Assembly (NCBI RefSeq): GCF_030863805.1
Contig: NZ_CP132957.1
Span: forward strand, 744,001 to 808,000
DNA length: 64,000 nucleotides
Origin: Kineothrix sp. MB12-C1
GTDB lineage: Bacteria > Bacillota > Clostridia > Lachnospirales > Lachnospiraceae
Direction of reading: 5' to 3'
In this document: positions 17,413 to 26,286 of the stretch, piece by piece
Position numbering within the stretch: the first letter of the stretch is position 1
Layout of the letters: each line of letters begins with the position of its first letter
Made by a program: the position numbers and the translations under genes
Notes under the pieces: model-generated
What the model saw: only the letters and a program-made list of their open reading frames with translations
Databases searched by the model: none
Told to the model about the DNA's origin: nothing

Positions 17413-18633
17413 CTAAATCATCTCCCCGGCTACTTCTACCAACAATTTCTCATCGCCAAAGCCCCCTGATTTCGAAAGTACCCAAATATCCTTTTGGTTC
17501 ATTTTCATAGAGGACAGAACTGTACCGGGCTTTATTTCTCCTACCAGATTGATTTCTTTACACTCCATCTGTTCTACAAGGCCGAGCAATGTATCCCCGC
17601 CGGTCACCAGAACGGTATCACAGGCATCAACATTTACCAATTCCTTCACCGTCATTCCGAATATGTCTGCTATTTTCAATCTCACACTTTCATCTTCCAG
17701 TTGCTTGTCTCCCGATGTTCCGGTATCAATCATGACCAGGGGGAACTTGCAAAGTTCTTCCTTTATAGATGTAATCCACTCTTTCCCCTCCTTCGTATCG
17801 AAATATCCTTCCACAGCCAGTTGCTTCTTATCTATAATATAGCGGGGAAAACCGCATTTTTCGCCATATTCAATCTGTCTTTGAGATATAGGGTTCAGAC
17901 TTCCTGACACTACTAAAAGAGGTTTCTTTATAAGAGGCCGTTCCCTTTTCTCTTTTGTCAAACCCAGCATTCCGGGCAGCACCGAAGCTACTCCTGCACA
18001 GCCTGCAATAATTGCCAACTTACCGTTGTTCTTCAGCTCTTCCACAATGCGTTCCATATCCTCTGCCATGTCCGCATCGAAAATACCAATCGTCGGCTCC
18101 TCAGTGTCAGTCTTATACTTCATTCCCTTTTCTATTATTGTTACGCATACCTTCGTATCCCGGAACAAATCCTGAATATGAGAAGAGGTAACCGGTTCAA
18201 ATGGGTCTTTTCCGAATACCGTTTCAGCAATCGGAACTCCATCTATATAATGTATCCCTTTTCGTGTAACACGGTTCATCGCCGGCAATGCCGGGATAAA
18301 GGGCAGGAACTTTTCTCCGCTGACTTCCAAAAGAGCTGCTAACTCCATACCTATATTTCCCCGAAGTGCAGAATCCGTCTTTTTGAAAATATAAGGTACT
18401 TTTTCATTCCGTGCCTTGGCAGCTAACTTCGCAACCCTTCGATAAGCCTCATCGGGCGGAAGATGCCTTGTCTCCGCATCGATAACTATTACATCCGCAT
18501 CCTCTCGTTCCAGTTGTAAATATTCAGCGTCTTTCCCCATAACAATCTTTGTATGGGCCCCTTGGCCTGCGAATTGTACACCGGTATCTAACGCACCGGT
18601 AAAATCATCTGCGATAAGCAATAGCTTGACCAT
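17413..18633 (-). CDS. DUF1537 four-carbon acid-sugar kinase
   Basis: The 406-residue protein starts KLLLIADDFTGALDTGVQFA, the hallmark of the DUF1537 kinase family (OtnK/DtnK), and has the C-terminal ATP-binding part (VLVTGGDTLLGLVEQ, then KPGTVLSSM and SKSGGFGDE). Characterised members phosphorylate D-threonate, D-erythronate or related acids at C4. Together with the PdxA-like protein this gives a route to dihydroxyacetone phosphate and CO2. It is the first gene of the minus-strand cluster and is transcribed away from the PrpR-like regulator. Which stereoisomer is used cannot be read from sequence. Confidence 0.9.
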   Translation of the reverse strand: MVKLLLIADDFTGALDTGVQFAGQGAHTKIVMGKDAEYLQLEREDADVIVIDAETRHLPPDEAYRRVAKLAAKARNEKVPYIFKKTDSALRGNIGMELAALLEVSGEKFLPFIPALPAMNRVTRKGIHYIDGVPIAETVFGKDPFEPVTSSHIQDLFRDTKVCVTIIEKGMKYKTDTEEPTIGIFDADMAEDMERIVEELKNNGKLAIIAGCAGVASVLPGMLGLTKEKRERPLIKKPLLVVSGSLNPISQRQIEYGEKCGFPRYIIDKKQLAVEGYFDTKEGKEWITSIKEELCKFPLVMIDTGTSGDKQLEDESVRLKIADIFGMTVKELVNVDACDTVLVTGGDTLLGLVEQMECKEINLVGEIKPGTVLSSMKMNQKDIWVLSKSGGFGDEKLLVEVAGEMI

Positions 18634-18713
18634 ATCATTCCCCTCCGAGGATTCGTTTCATTTTAGAACGTTTTTCTATCTATTATTTAAACATTCCCTT
18701 GTTTTGTTTAATA

Positions 18714-18845
18714 GTATCAAATCATTTTTCTCTTTTCAATACTTTATTGGTATATTTTTAATCAATATTTGTTTTAATTTGAAACATTATCGTTTTATAT
18801 TGATACATTTCATTTTTTAATGTACAATATATCTTAAATTGAAAC
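18714..18845. promoter_or_regulatory. Divergent promoter region with repeated TTGAWAC sites
   Basis: The 232-bp gap between kinase and regulator holds TTGAAAC at 18779-18785, TTGATAC at 18800-18806 (21 bp further), TTGAAAC at 18839-18845 and an inverted GTATCAA at 18714-18720. The 21-bp offset puts two sites on the same DNA face. They are the best candidate operators for the regulator at 18866. I found no sigma-54 promoter (GG-N10-GC pattern). Confidence 0.5.
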
Positions 18846-18865
18846 ACTTATAGAAAGGGAATTTT

Positions 18866-20653
18866 ATGAACACAAAGACAAAAATTTTAGGAATCGCTCC
18901 CTATGAAGGTATGCAAGTTCTTATGAACCAAATTGCGCTTCAAAGAAGTGATATCGATCTTATGGTCGTTGTCGGTGACCTGGAGGCAGGCTCCTCTCTG
19001 GCTCAGAAATATGCCGAGGAAGATTTTGATGTTATCATTTCCCGAGGTGGTACCGCCGAACTCATACGTCAAAAATCTGACCTTCCTGTTATCGAAGTAG
19101 CCATTTCGGTATATGATATCTTACGGGCAATTAAACTCGCCGAAAATTATACGAATAAGTATGCATTAGTTGGTTTCCCCTCCATTACGCAAGAAGCCAC
19201 TTATATTTCCAGCCTCCTTCAATATGATATAGATATCTTTACTATTCACAATGAACAGGAAGGGATTGAGGTTCTATCCGGCCTGGCTCAGGAAGGGTAT
19301 CAAATGGTACTTTGTGATATGATCACCAATTCCCTTTCTCAGCGGTTCGGTCTGACCTCTATTCTTATTACATCCGGCAGCGAAAGTATTCAGGATGCAT
19401 TTAACCGCGCAGTACAGACCGTATCTGATTACAAGCAGTATACCCTTTGGACCGATTTTTATAAATTGATTCTGGAAGAGAATCCAGCCTATATTTTCGT
19501 ATTCAATGACAACAAAGAAATTATCTATTTTTCTAAAAACTATTCCTTCAGCAAGGCTGTTATAGAGGAAATGAAGCGGAGAATTCCGGAACTCATCCCT
19601 GATGTCATCAAAAAATACCATCAGGAGGATAACGGATTAATTCTGGCCGTCAGCGGTTTATGCAAAAGGTTGGGCGGTAAAAATCACTATGTTTACTACA
19701 TCAATCCGCGAAAAGTTCCTCTTGCTCTCACAAAGAACGGAATTCGCTATATCGACAAGGATGAAGCTTTTGATAAATTTTTCAATAGTTTTTACGGTAT
19801 TGCTCATTCTTCTCACAGCTTGGAAATGTCAATCGATGAATATGCGAACGCTTCGCAGCCCATTATGATTCTCGGAGAGGGAGGAACCGGCAAAGACCAG
19901 ATGGCCAGACTCATATACGCAAAAAGTCCTCTTTCAAATAGCCCTCTGGCAATTATCGATTGTGCACGGATCACTACTAAGGCATGGACTTTTCTCACGG
20001 AACACAACAACTCTCCCCTTAGCGATACGAATACGACCATCTATATCCGCTCCATGGAAATCTTATCCGAGGATCAATTTAATGAATTATTCTCTATCAT
20101 AAGAGACTTAAACCTATATAAGAGAAATCGGATGATTTTCACCTTCTCTTACGGAGAGGATGGCAACATAACCCCACGATGCCGCCATATCATCAACCAT
20201 TATTCCTGCTTAACGATGCACATACCACCTCTTAGGAACCACTTATATGAAATTCCTAATCTCGTAAGCATATATATCAGCACCTTGAACGTTCAGCTAG
20301 CCAAGGAAATTATCGGCGTGGAAACAAAAGGTCTCGAACTGCTGCAAAACTATGATTGGCCCGACAATTATAATCAGTTTAAACGCATCTTAAATGAACT
20401 CGTAACTGTAACTACCACTCCTTATATAAAGACAGAAACCGTTGCGAGCGTACTGCGAAGAGAGAGACCTCAATTGCTTTCCGTAACAAGAGAATGTCCC
20501 TTTGATCTTACGAAAACATTAGAAGAAATTAACCTGGAAATTATTCAGAGAGTGATGGCAGAAGAAAACGGACATCAGACTGCCGCTGCCAACCGTCTGG
20601 GAATCAGCCGCTCCACACTGTGGCGCATGCTGCAAAAGATATCGGGGGAATAA
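18866..20653 (+). CDS. PrpR-N sensor regulator with degenerate AAA+ domain
   Basis: The 595-residue protein has a PrpR-type N-terminal ligand domain (residues 1-180; SRGGTAELIRQKSDLPVIEV is characteristic), a middle region, an AAA+-like part with a modified Walker A (GEGGTGKDQMAR near residue 338) and a C-terminal Fis-type helix-turn-helix (QTAAANRLGISRSTLWRML near 570). The GAFTGA loop that contacts sigma-54 is missing and the Walker B region is poorly conserved, so it probably works without sigma-54. It lies divergent to the acid-sugar operon and likely senses one of its intermediates. RBS AAAGGGA precedes the ATG. Confidence 0.82.
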   Translation: MNTKTKILGIAPYEGMQVLMNQIALQRSDIDLMVVVGDLEAGSSLAQKYAEEDFDVIISRGGTAELIRQKSDLPVIEVAISVYDILRAIKLAENYTNKYALVGFPSITQEATYISSLLQYDIDIFTIHNEQEGIEVLSGLAQEGYQMVLCDMITNSLSQRFGLTSILITSGSESIQDAFNRAVQTVSDYKQYTLWTDFYKLILEENPAYIFVFNDNKEIIYFSKNYSFSKAVIEEMKRRIPELIPDVIKKYHQEDNGLILAVSGLCKRLGGKNHYVYYINPRKVPLALTKNGIRYIDKDEAFDKFFNSFYGIAHSSHSLEMSIDEYANASQPIMILGEGGTGKDQMARLIYAKSPLSNSPLAIIDCARITTKAWTFLTEHNNSPLSDTNTTIYIRSMEILSEDQFNELFSIIRDLNLYKRNRMIFTFSYGEDGNITPRCRHIINHYSCLTMHIPPLRNHLYEIPNLVSIYISTLNVQLAKEIIGVETKGLELLQNYDWPDNYNQFKRILNELVTVTTTPYIKTETVASVLRRERPQLLSVTRECPFDLTKTLEEINLEIIQRVMAEENGHQTAAANRLGISRSTLWRMLQKISGE

Positions 20654-20687
20654 GATAAGGTTACGCCTATGTTAGACAAACCAGAAA

Positions 20688-20718
20688 AAGCCTTGTAACT
20701 TCTTGAGCTACAAGGCTT
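20688..20718 (+). terminator. Terminator after the PrpR-type regulator
   Basis: The stem AAGCCTTGTA/TACAAGGCTT is followed by AACTGTTTTT. It lies 35 bp after the regulator stop. Confidence 0.8.
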
Positions 20719-20735
20719 AACTGTTTTTATATATA

Positions 20736-20859
20736 GACGGCGATTAAATCGCCGTCTGCACCGAGCACGGTCGCTTTGCGACAAAATACCACTTCGTGCG
20801 AGTGTGCATCCGCCGGAGGCATCCATATATCCGATGATTTTTAATCACCGGATATATGG
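20736..20859. repeat. Cluster of intergenic hairpins
   Basis: A perfect 21-bp palindrome (20736-20756, GACGGCGAT/ATCGCCGTC) and a stem CCATATATCCG/CGGATATATGG (20823-20833 with 20849-20859) bracket a GC-rich stretch containing TCGCTTTGCGA. They lie between the regulator's terminator and the AraC-type gene. No gene is present. Confidence 0.6.
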
Positions 20860-20903
20860 TATAATCAAAAAGATTTAATTACAACTGTTTTTAAGGAGCC
20901 GCT

Positions 20904-21791
20904 ATGTCCAAACACTATCGAACACCTTTTAATACAAGGCAATACATGCAGACCAAAGACTATGAAATCTTTTTCTATGAAGATAAAGTCCTCTCCCCCG
21001 TAGATACGCACCGGCATGATTTCTATGAAATCTATTTCTTTCTGGGAGGGAACGTAGATATTAACCTAAATGGAGAAAAATATCCCCTTGCCTACGGGAA
21101 TATCTGCCTAATTCCTCCTGCTACCAACCATAAACCTACTTTTAGAGACAATGATCTCCCTTACCGGCGCATTGTCTTATGGATATCCCCTGCCTATATG
21201 AAGAAACTGGAACAGTCCTATGGCGATATCCTTCGTTGTTTTAGCGAGTCCGCGGCTAAAAATCAGTATCATTATGCTCCTGACTTTGGCTCTGCACAAC
21301 TACTGTTCAGCAAATTGATCGCCATCTTAGAGGAGTCTCACGGCACTGACATTTTTCATCAACATATTATGAGTTGCCTGATCAGCTCTTTCCTCCTCAG
21401 CTTAAACAGGACAATTTATAACCTCACTCACTCCCCGATGTTCAACGACCAGTCTACCCTGTTTTCCAATATATGCGATTATATAGGAACTCATCTGGAA
21501 GAAGATTTGACATTGGATGCCCTCGCTGCCCGTTTCCACGTAAGCAAGTATTACATTTCCCACCTTTTCAAAGAATCTATCGGGTTGTCCACCCACCAGT
21601 ATATCTTGAAAAAGCGCCTGCATGGCAGCAAGAATGCCCTGCTTTCGGGAATAACGATTCAGGAAGCCAGCCGCAGCTACGGCTTCCGTGACTATACCAC
21701 CTTTTTCCGGGCTTTCAAGAAAGAATTCGGTATGTCACCGCGGGAATTTAAAGACATGTCTTCACTTTCCCCAACTTCTCATAACTTCTGA
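20904..21791 (+). CDS. AraC-family regulator of the uxu genes
   Basis: A 295-residue regulator. Residues 1-150 form a cupin-like sugar-sensing domain (VDTHRHDFYEIYFFLGG). The C-terminal 100 residues contain two helix-turn-helix units (LTLDALAARFHVSKYYISHL and the ITIQEASRSYGFRDYTTFFR part). It lies directly upstream of uxuA-uxuB-uxaC on the same strand, so it likely activates them in response to a hexuronate or intermediate. AAGGAG precedes the ATG. Confidence 0.9.
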   Translation: MSKHYRTPFNTRQYMQTKDYEIFFYEDKVLSPVDTHRHDFYEIYFFLGGNVDINLNGEKYPLAYGNICLIPPATNHKPTFRDNDLPYRRIVLWISPAYMKKLEQSYGDILRCFSESAAKNQYHYAPDFGSAQLLFSKLIAILEESHGTDIFHQHIMSCLISSFLLSLNRTIYNLTHSPMFNDQSTLFSNICDYIGTHLEEDLTLDALAARFHVSKYYISHLFKESIGLSTHQYILKKRLHGSKNALLSGITIQEASRSYGFRDYTTFFRAFKKEFGMSPREFKDMSSLSPTSHNF

Positions 21792-21801
21792 CCTGTGAAA
21801 C

Positions 21802-21837
21802 AACAACTTTTGCAATGTTTTAAACAACCTCTGCAAT
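21802..21837 (+). promoter_or_regulatory. Tandem 15-bp direct repeat upstream of uxuA
   Basis: AACAACTTTTGCAAT (21802-21816) and AACAACCTCTGCAAT (21823-21837) are 21 bp apart, two helical turns, as expected for an AraC-type dimer site. They lie about 105 bp upstream of the uxuA start. Confidence 0.65.
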
Positions 21838-21874
21838 TCTAACATCTTTCCTCCTGTGTTACTATTGAAGAACC

Positions 21875-21901
21875 GTAACAGTTCAGTACCATCACCGTTA
21901 C
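21875..21901. repeat. Short GTAAC...GTTAC palindrome
   Basis: GTAACAGTTCAGTACC then ATCACCGTTAC, the same motif as at 16067, 17385 and 39651. It lies in the uxuA leader, about 40 bp before the start codon. Confidence 0.5.
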
Positions 21902-21940
21902 GAAGAACCAATAAACAATAGTGATCAGGAGGAATTGAAT

Positions 21941-23014
21941 ATGGAAATGACACTTCGCTGGTACGGCAGCAAATCTGATACCGTAACTTTACAGCAAATT
22001 CGCCAGATTCCGGGGGTAACCGGAGTCATTACAACATTATATGAAACCGCACCGGGCGACATATGGAGCCTTGAGGATATCCGCGCAATCAAGAATGAGG
22101 TGAATGCTTCCGGTCTGAATATATCCGGAATCGAAAGTGTCAATATCCATGATTCCATCAAAATAGGCTCACCGGATAGAGATAAATACATCGATAACTA
22201 TATAAAAACTTTGGAACATTTGGGGCAGGAGGACATTCATCTTGTATGCTACAACTTCATGCCTGTCTTCGATTGGACACGTACAGAGCTTGCACGAGTG
22301 CGCCCCGATGGTTCCACTGTTCTGGCCTATAATCAGAAAGCGGTAGACAGTATCGATCCGATAAAAATGTTCGATTCCATCTCCTCCGATTCCAACGGTT
22401 TCATACTTCCGGGCTGGGAGCCGGAACGTATGGGAAGGGTAAAAGAGCTGTTCGAAATGTATAGCGGTGTAGATGACGAAAAGCTGTTTTCTAATTTAAA
22501 ATATTTCCTGGATGCCATTATGCCAGTCTGCGACAAATATGACATCAATATGGCGATTCATCCCGACGATCCCGCTTGGAGCGTCTTCGGTCTTCCTCGC
22601 ATTATCATTAGTCTGCCTAATATTCATCGTATGATGAAAATGGTTGATAATCCGCATAACGGTGTAACTTTCTGCGCCGGCTCCTATGGCACCAATCCCG
22701 ATAATAATCTGCCGGAAATGATAAGATCGCTGAAAGGCAGGGTTCATTTTGCCCATGTACGTAATCTGCAGCACAATTATCCGGGCGATTTTGAAGAAGC
22801 CGCCCACCTTTCTTCCGATGGCAGCTTCGATATGTATGAGATTATGAAAGCTTTATACGATATCGGCTTTTCCGGTCCGATCCGCCCCGACCACGGACGT
22901 ATGATATGGGGAGAGGTCGCAATGCCGGGCTATGGATTATATGATCGCGCTCTCGGCGCCACCTATTTGAACGGGCTATGGGAAGCTATCGTGAAAGGAG
23001 AAAAAGGGAAATGA
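21941..23014 (+). CDS. uxuA: Mannonate dehydratase
   Basis: Removes water from D-mannonate to give 2-keto-3-deoxygluconate. The 357-residue barrel begins MTLRWYGSKSDTVTLQQIRQ and shows the family's CYNFMPVFDWTRT, IHPDDPA, TFCAGSYG, HVRN and RPDHGR motifs; the cysteine, histidines and aspartate are metal ligands. The ATG at 21941 has AGGAGG 8 nt upstream, which is better than the TTG at 21935. It overlaps uxuB by 4 nt (ATGA), showing coupled translation. Confidence 0.95.
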   Translation: MEMTLRWYGSKSDTVTLQQIRQIPGVTGVITTLYETAPGDIWSLEDIRAIKNEVNASGLNISGIESVNIHDSIKIGSPDRDKYIDNYIKTLEHLGQEDIHLVCYNFMPVFDWTRTELARVRPDGSTVLAYNQKAVDSIDPIKMFDSISSDSNGFILPGWEPERMGRVKELFEMYSGVDDEKLFSNLKYFLDAIMPVCDKYDINMAIHPDDPAWSVFGLPRIIISLPNIHRMMKMVDNPHNGVTFCAGSYGTNPDNNLPEMIRSLKGRVHFAHVRNLQHNYPGDFEEAAHLSSDGSFDMYEIMKALYDIGFSGPIRPDHGRMIWGEVAMPGYGLYDRALGATYLNGLWEAIVKGEKGK

Positions 23015-24621
23015 AATTAAATAGCTTAGGGCTTAAAAATAGGACGGAATGGGAAAATGCGGGGTACTCAATACCCGAATTCGACCGTGACAGCGTCGCC
23101 GCAGAAACAAAAGAAAGCCCTGCTTGGATTCATTTTGGTGCAGGCAATATCTTTCGCGCATTTCAGGCCAACATCCTGCAGACTCTTTTGAATAAGGGCA
23201 TTATGAATACCGGTCTTATCGTTGCCGAGGGCTATGATTATGAAATTATTGCGAAAATGAACCATCCTCATGACGATTACAGTATCTTAGTAACCTTAAA
23301 GGCTGATGGCAGTATAGAAAAAACCGTCGTCGGCAGCATTGTGGAATCCTTAATCCTTGACAGTGCCAATATTCCCGCATATGACAGAATGAAAGCAATC
23401 TTTTGCAGTCCTACACTGTCCATGGCAAGCTTTACCATTACCGAAAAAGGCTATAGTCTAGTTGACGGGCAAGGACAGCTCCTTGCCGACGTAGAAGCGG
23501 ATTTCATCGCCGGTCCTGCCGCTCCGAAGAGTTACATTGGAAAGGTATCCGCACTCATCTACGAACGCTATCTGAATGGCCGTCTTCCACTTGCCCTTGT
23601 CAGCATGGACAACTGCTCTCACAATGGCGATAAGCTAAAAGCTGCCGTTACCGCCTTCGCTGAAAATTGGATAAAGAAAGGGTTAGCTGAGGAAGGTTTG
23701 GGGGAATACTTATGCGATCCCTCTAAAATCTCCTTTCCCTGGAGTATGATCGATAAGATTACTCCACGGCCTGATGCCAAGATTGAAGCACTTCTTATAC
23801 AAGATAATATCGAAGAACTTGCACCTGTAATTACCGAAAAGAAAACCTATGTTGCCCCCTTTGTCAACGCTGAGGAATGTGAATACCTAGTAATAGAGGA
23901 TCATTTTCCAGGTAGCAGGCTCCCTTTAGATCAGGCAGGAATTATTTACACCTCTCGGGAAACGGTGGACAAAATAGAAAAAATGAAGGTCTGCACTTGC
24001 TTAAATCCTCTCCATACTGCTCTGGCTATTTTCGGATGTCTTATGGGTTACGAGCTTATTTCTGAGGAAATGAAAAATCCTCTTCTGAAGAAACTGGTGG
24101 AGACCATCGGCTATCAGGAAGGACTTCCGGTTGTTGTCGATCCGGGAATCATCCAACCAAAGGCTTTTATTGATGAGGTTCTCAATGTACGTATCCCCAA
24201 TCCTTTTATGCCCGACACACCGCAGCGAATCGCAACGGATACTTCCCAGAAGTTAGCAATACGTTATGGAGAAACAATAAAGGCTTATATGGCTTCCGAT
24301 ACTTTGAAAGTAGAAAATTTACGTATGATTCCCCTCGTATTCGCGGGTTGGCTCCGCTACTTGATGGCGGTGGATGACAACGGCAATTCCTTTACCTTAA
24401 GTCCTGACCCCATGTTGGATACCCTTCTTCCCATTGTAAGCACTCTGTCTCTTGGCAATACGGAACAGGCAGCCGATACCCTTAAGCCTATCCTTGCAAA
24501 ATCTGCCATTTTCGGTGTGAATCTGTATGAAGCCGGTCTTGCGGAAAAAGTTATCGGTTATTACAGAGAACTTTCCTCTGCCCCGGGCGCTGTGAAGGCA
24601 ACTTTAGAAAAATATATATAA
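23011..24621 (+). CDS. uxuB: Fructuronate reductase (mannitol dehydrogenase family)
   Basis: An NAD-dependent polyol dehydrogenase of 536 residues that interconverts D-fructuronate and D-mannonate. The N-terminal nucleotide-binding part includes IHFGAGNIFRAF, and the C-terminal catalytic domain has the substrate lysine region in CTCLNPLHTALAIFG. The ATG overlaps the uxuA stop, and its AAAGGAG lies inside the uxuA end. A longer ORF start at 22978 has no site. Position between uxuA and uxaC supports the fructuronate role over mannitol or tagaturonate. Confidence 0.9.
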   Translation: MKLNSLGLKNRTEWENAGYSIPEFDRDSVAAETKESPAWIHFGAGNIFRAFQANILQTLLNKGIMNTGLIVAEGYDYEIIAKMNHPHDDYSILVTLKADGSIEKTVVGSIVESLILDSANIPAYDRMKAIFCSPTLSMASFTITEKGYSLVDGQGQLLADVEADFIAGPAAPKSYIGKVSALIYERYLNGRLPLALVSMDNCSHNGDKLKAAVTAFAENWIKKGLAEEGLGEYLCDPSKISFPWSMIDKITPRPDAKIEALLIQDNIEELAPVITEKKTYVAPFVNAEECEYLVIEDHFPGSRLPLDQAGIIYTSRETVDKIEKMKVCTCLNPLHTALAIFGCLMGYELISEEMKNPLLKKLVETIGYQEGLPVVVDPGIIQPKAFIDEVLNVRIPNPFMPDTPQRIATDTSQKLAIRYGETIKAYMASDTLKVENLRMIPLVFAGWLRYLMAVDDNGNSFTLSPDPMLDTLLPIVSTLSLGNTEQAADTLKPILAKSAIFGVNLYEAGLAEKVIGYYRELSSAPGAVKATLEKYI

Positions 24622-24650
24622 CCGAAGGTCATGAAAGAGAGGGATTGAAG

Positions 24651-26048
24651 ATGAAGGCTTTTATGGATGAAGACTTTCTGCTGGATACTCCTACCGCTCG
24701 CATGTTGTATCATCAGCATGCCGAAAAGATGCCTATATTGGATTATCATAATCATCTTTCTGCGAAGGAGATATATGAGAACGAATGCATGGACAGTATC
24801 ACTTTTGCATGGTTGGGATTCGATCATTATAAATGGCGTGCTATGCGCTGGAATGGTATAGGAGAAGATTATATAACAGGGGAAGCTGCGGACTTCGATA
24901 AATTCAAAAAATGGGCGGAGACGGTACCTTATCTTTTGGGTAATCCTCTATACCATTGGACGCATTTAGAGTTACAAAGATATTTCCATATTGAAGAAGC
25001 GCTAAATGAACAAAATGCGGAATCTATTTATAACAAGTGCAATGAAATGCTTCGCTCGGAAGACTTTTGTGTTCGCCGCCTGATTGAAAAAAGCGGGGTG
25101 CATGCCCTTGTGACAACCGATGATCCTTGTGATGATCTATACTATCATAAACAATTAAAAAGGGAAGGATTTTCCGTAAAGGTCCTTCCCGGATTCCGCC
25201 CGGATGCGGCAATCCACATTCAAAAACCCGGATTTTTAAGCTTTATAAAAGCGTTGGAAACCTCCGTCGGTTTCCCCTTAATACATTTTGGCGATCTCGT
25301 TGAAGCGTTAAAATGCCGTATACAATATTTTCATGATGCAGGATGTCGAATTGCAGACCACGGATTAGATCAAATGCTCTATCGGGATTCCACCGATTCC
25401 CAATCGGACGCGATCTATCAAAAGGCTCTGTCTGGCATTCATCTGACGCCTGATGATATAGGCCTTTTTCAGGGTAGCCTGCAGAAAGCACTTGCCGAGG
25501 AATATCATACACGGGGCTGGATTATGCAGCTTCATATAGGACCGCTGAGGGATACATCATCAAGAATACTTGCCGGTATAGGGAATAACGCCGGATGTGA
25601 TTCAACACAGGATGCCGCAGTTGCGATTCCCCTTGCCTCCTTTCTCGACTCGTTAGACCGAAACGGCAGACTCCCAAAAACTATCCTATATAATTTAAAT
25701 CCTAAGGATAATGCCACTCTCGCCATTCTCGCAGGAAGCTTTCAGGACGGAAGCATTCCCGGCAAGATACAATTCGGCCCTGCCTGGTGGTTCAACGACT
25801 CAGAAGAAGGAATGCGCACACAACTACGCTGTCTAAGCTCTCTCGGCTTGCTGTCCCGTTTTATCGGAATGCTTACCGACTCCAGAAGCTTCCTTTCCTT
25901 CCCCAGACACGAATATTTCCGCAGAATACTCTGCAGCGAGATCGGTAACATCGTGGAAAGCGGGGCATATCCTGCAGATATGAATTTTCTGGGAAAGATG
26001 GTAGAGGATATTTGTTTCAACAACGCCTGCAATTATTGTAATCTATAG
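24651..26048 (+). CDS. uxaC: Glucuronate isomerase
   Basis: Converts D-glucuronate to D-fructuronate (and galacturonate to tagaturonate). The 465-residue amidohydrolase-fold protein has the metal-binding HNH in LDYHNHLSAKEIYEN, then LVTTDDPCDDL, the WWFNDSEEGM motif and GMLTDSRSFLSFPRHEYFRR. I preferred the ATG at 24651 with GAGAGGG 7 nt upstream over the TTG at 24645. It is the last gene of the operon. The enzymes for 2-keto-3-deoxygluconate use are not in the window. Confidence 0.95.
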   Translation: MKAFMDEDFLLDTPTARMLYHQHAEKMPILDYHNHLSAKEIYENECMDSITFAWLGFDHYKWRAMRWNGIGEDYITGEAADFDKFKKWAETVPYLLGNPLYHWTHLELQRYFHIEEALNEQNAESIYNKCNEMLRSEDFCVRRLIEKSGVHALVTTDDPCDDLYYHKQLKREGFSVKVLPGFRPDAAIHIQKPGFLSFIKALETSVGFPLIHFGDLVEALKCRIQYFHDAGCRIADHGLDQMLYRDSTDSQSDAIYQKALSGIHLTPDDIGLFQGSLQKALAEEYHTRGWIMQLHIGPLRDTSSRILAGIGNNAGCDSTQDAAVAIPLASFLDSLDRNGRLPKTILYNLNPKDNATLAILAGSFQDGSIPGKIQFGPAWWFNDSEEGMRTQLRCLSSLGLLSRFIGMLTDSRSFLSFPRHEYFRRILCSEIGNIVESGAYPADMNFLGKMVEDICFNNACNYCNL

Positions 26049-26064
26049 AATAAATTTAAGATAA

Positions 26065-26099
26065 GTCTGAATACTTCCTTAAAAGTCAAGCATTCAGAC
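26065..26099 (+). terminator. Terminator after uxaC
   Basis: The stem GTCTGAAT/ATTCAGAC (26065-26072 with 26092-26099) is followed by AATTTTA. A second small stem GAGGT/ACCTC follows within 30 bp. Confidence 0.65.
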
Positions 26100-26286
26100 A
26101 ATTTTAGAGGTAACTTTAAAAATCACCTCCAGTCAAAAAATATATATTTAACTGGCTTTGTCATAACTTTTTTAACTTATGTAGCTTTTTGAAAAAGGTG
26201 GATGATTTTTAAATATAGGAATCGAAGACTCTTATGAAATAAGGGCTTAAGATTCCAAGAGTATATAACGAAATATGGAGGTAATT

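Noticed and set aside
26100-26280. Possible riboswitch before the SGNH gene
   Set aside because: Small stems are present, but I could not match any known aptamer core, and the AT-rich DNA makes such stems likely by chance.
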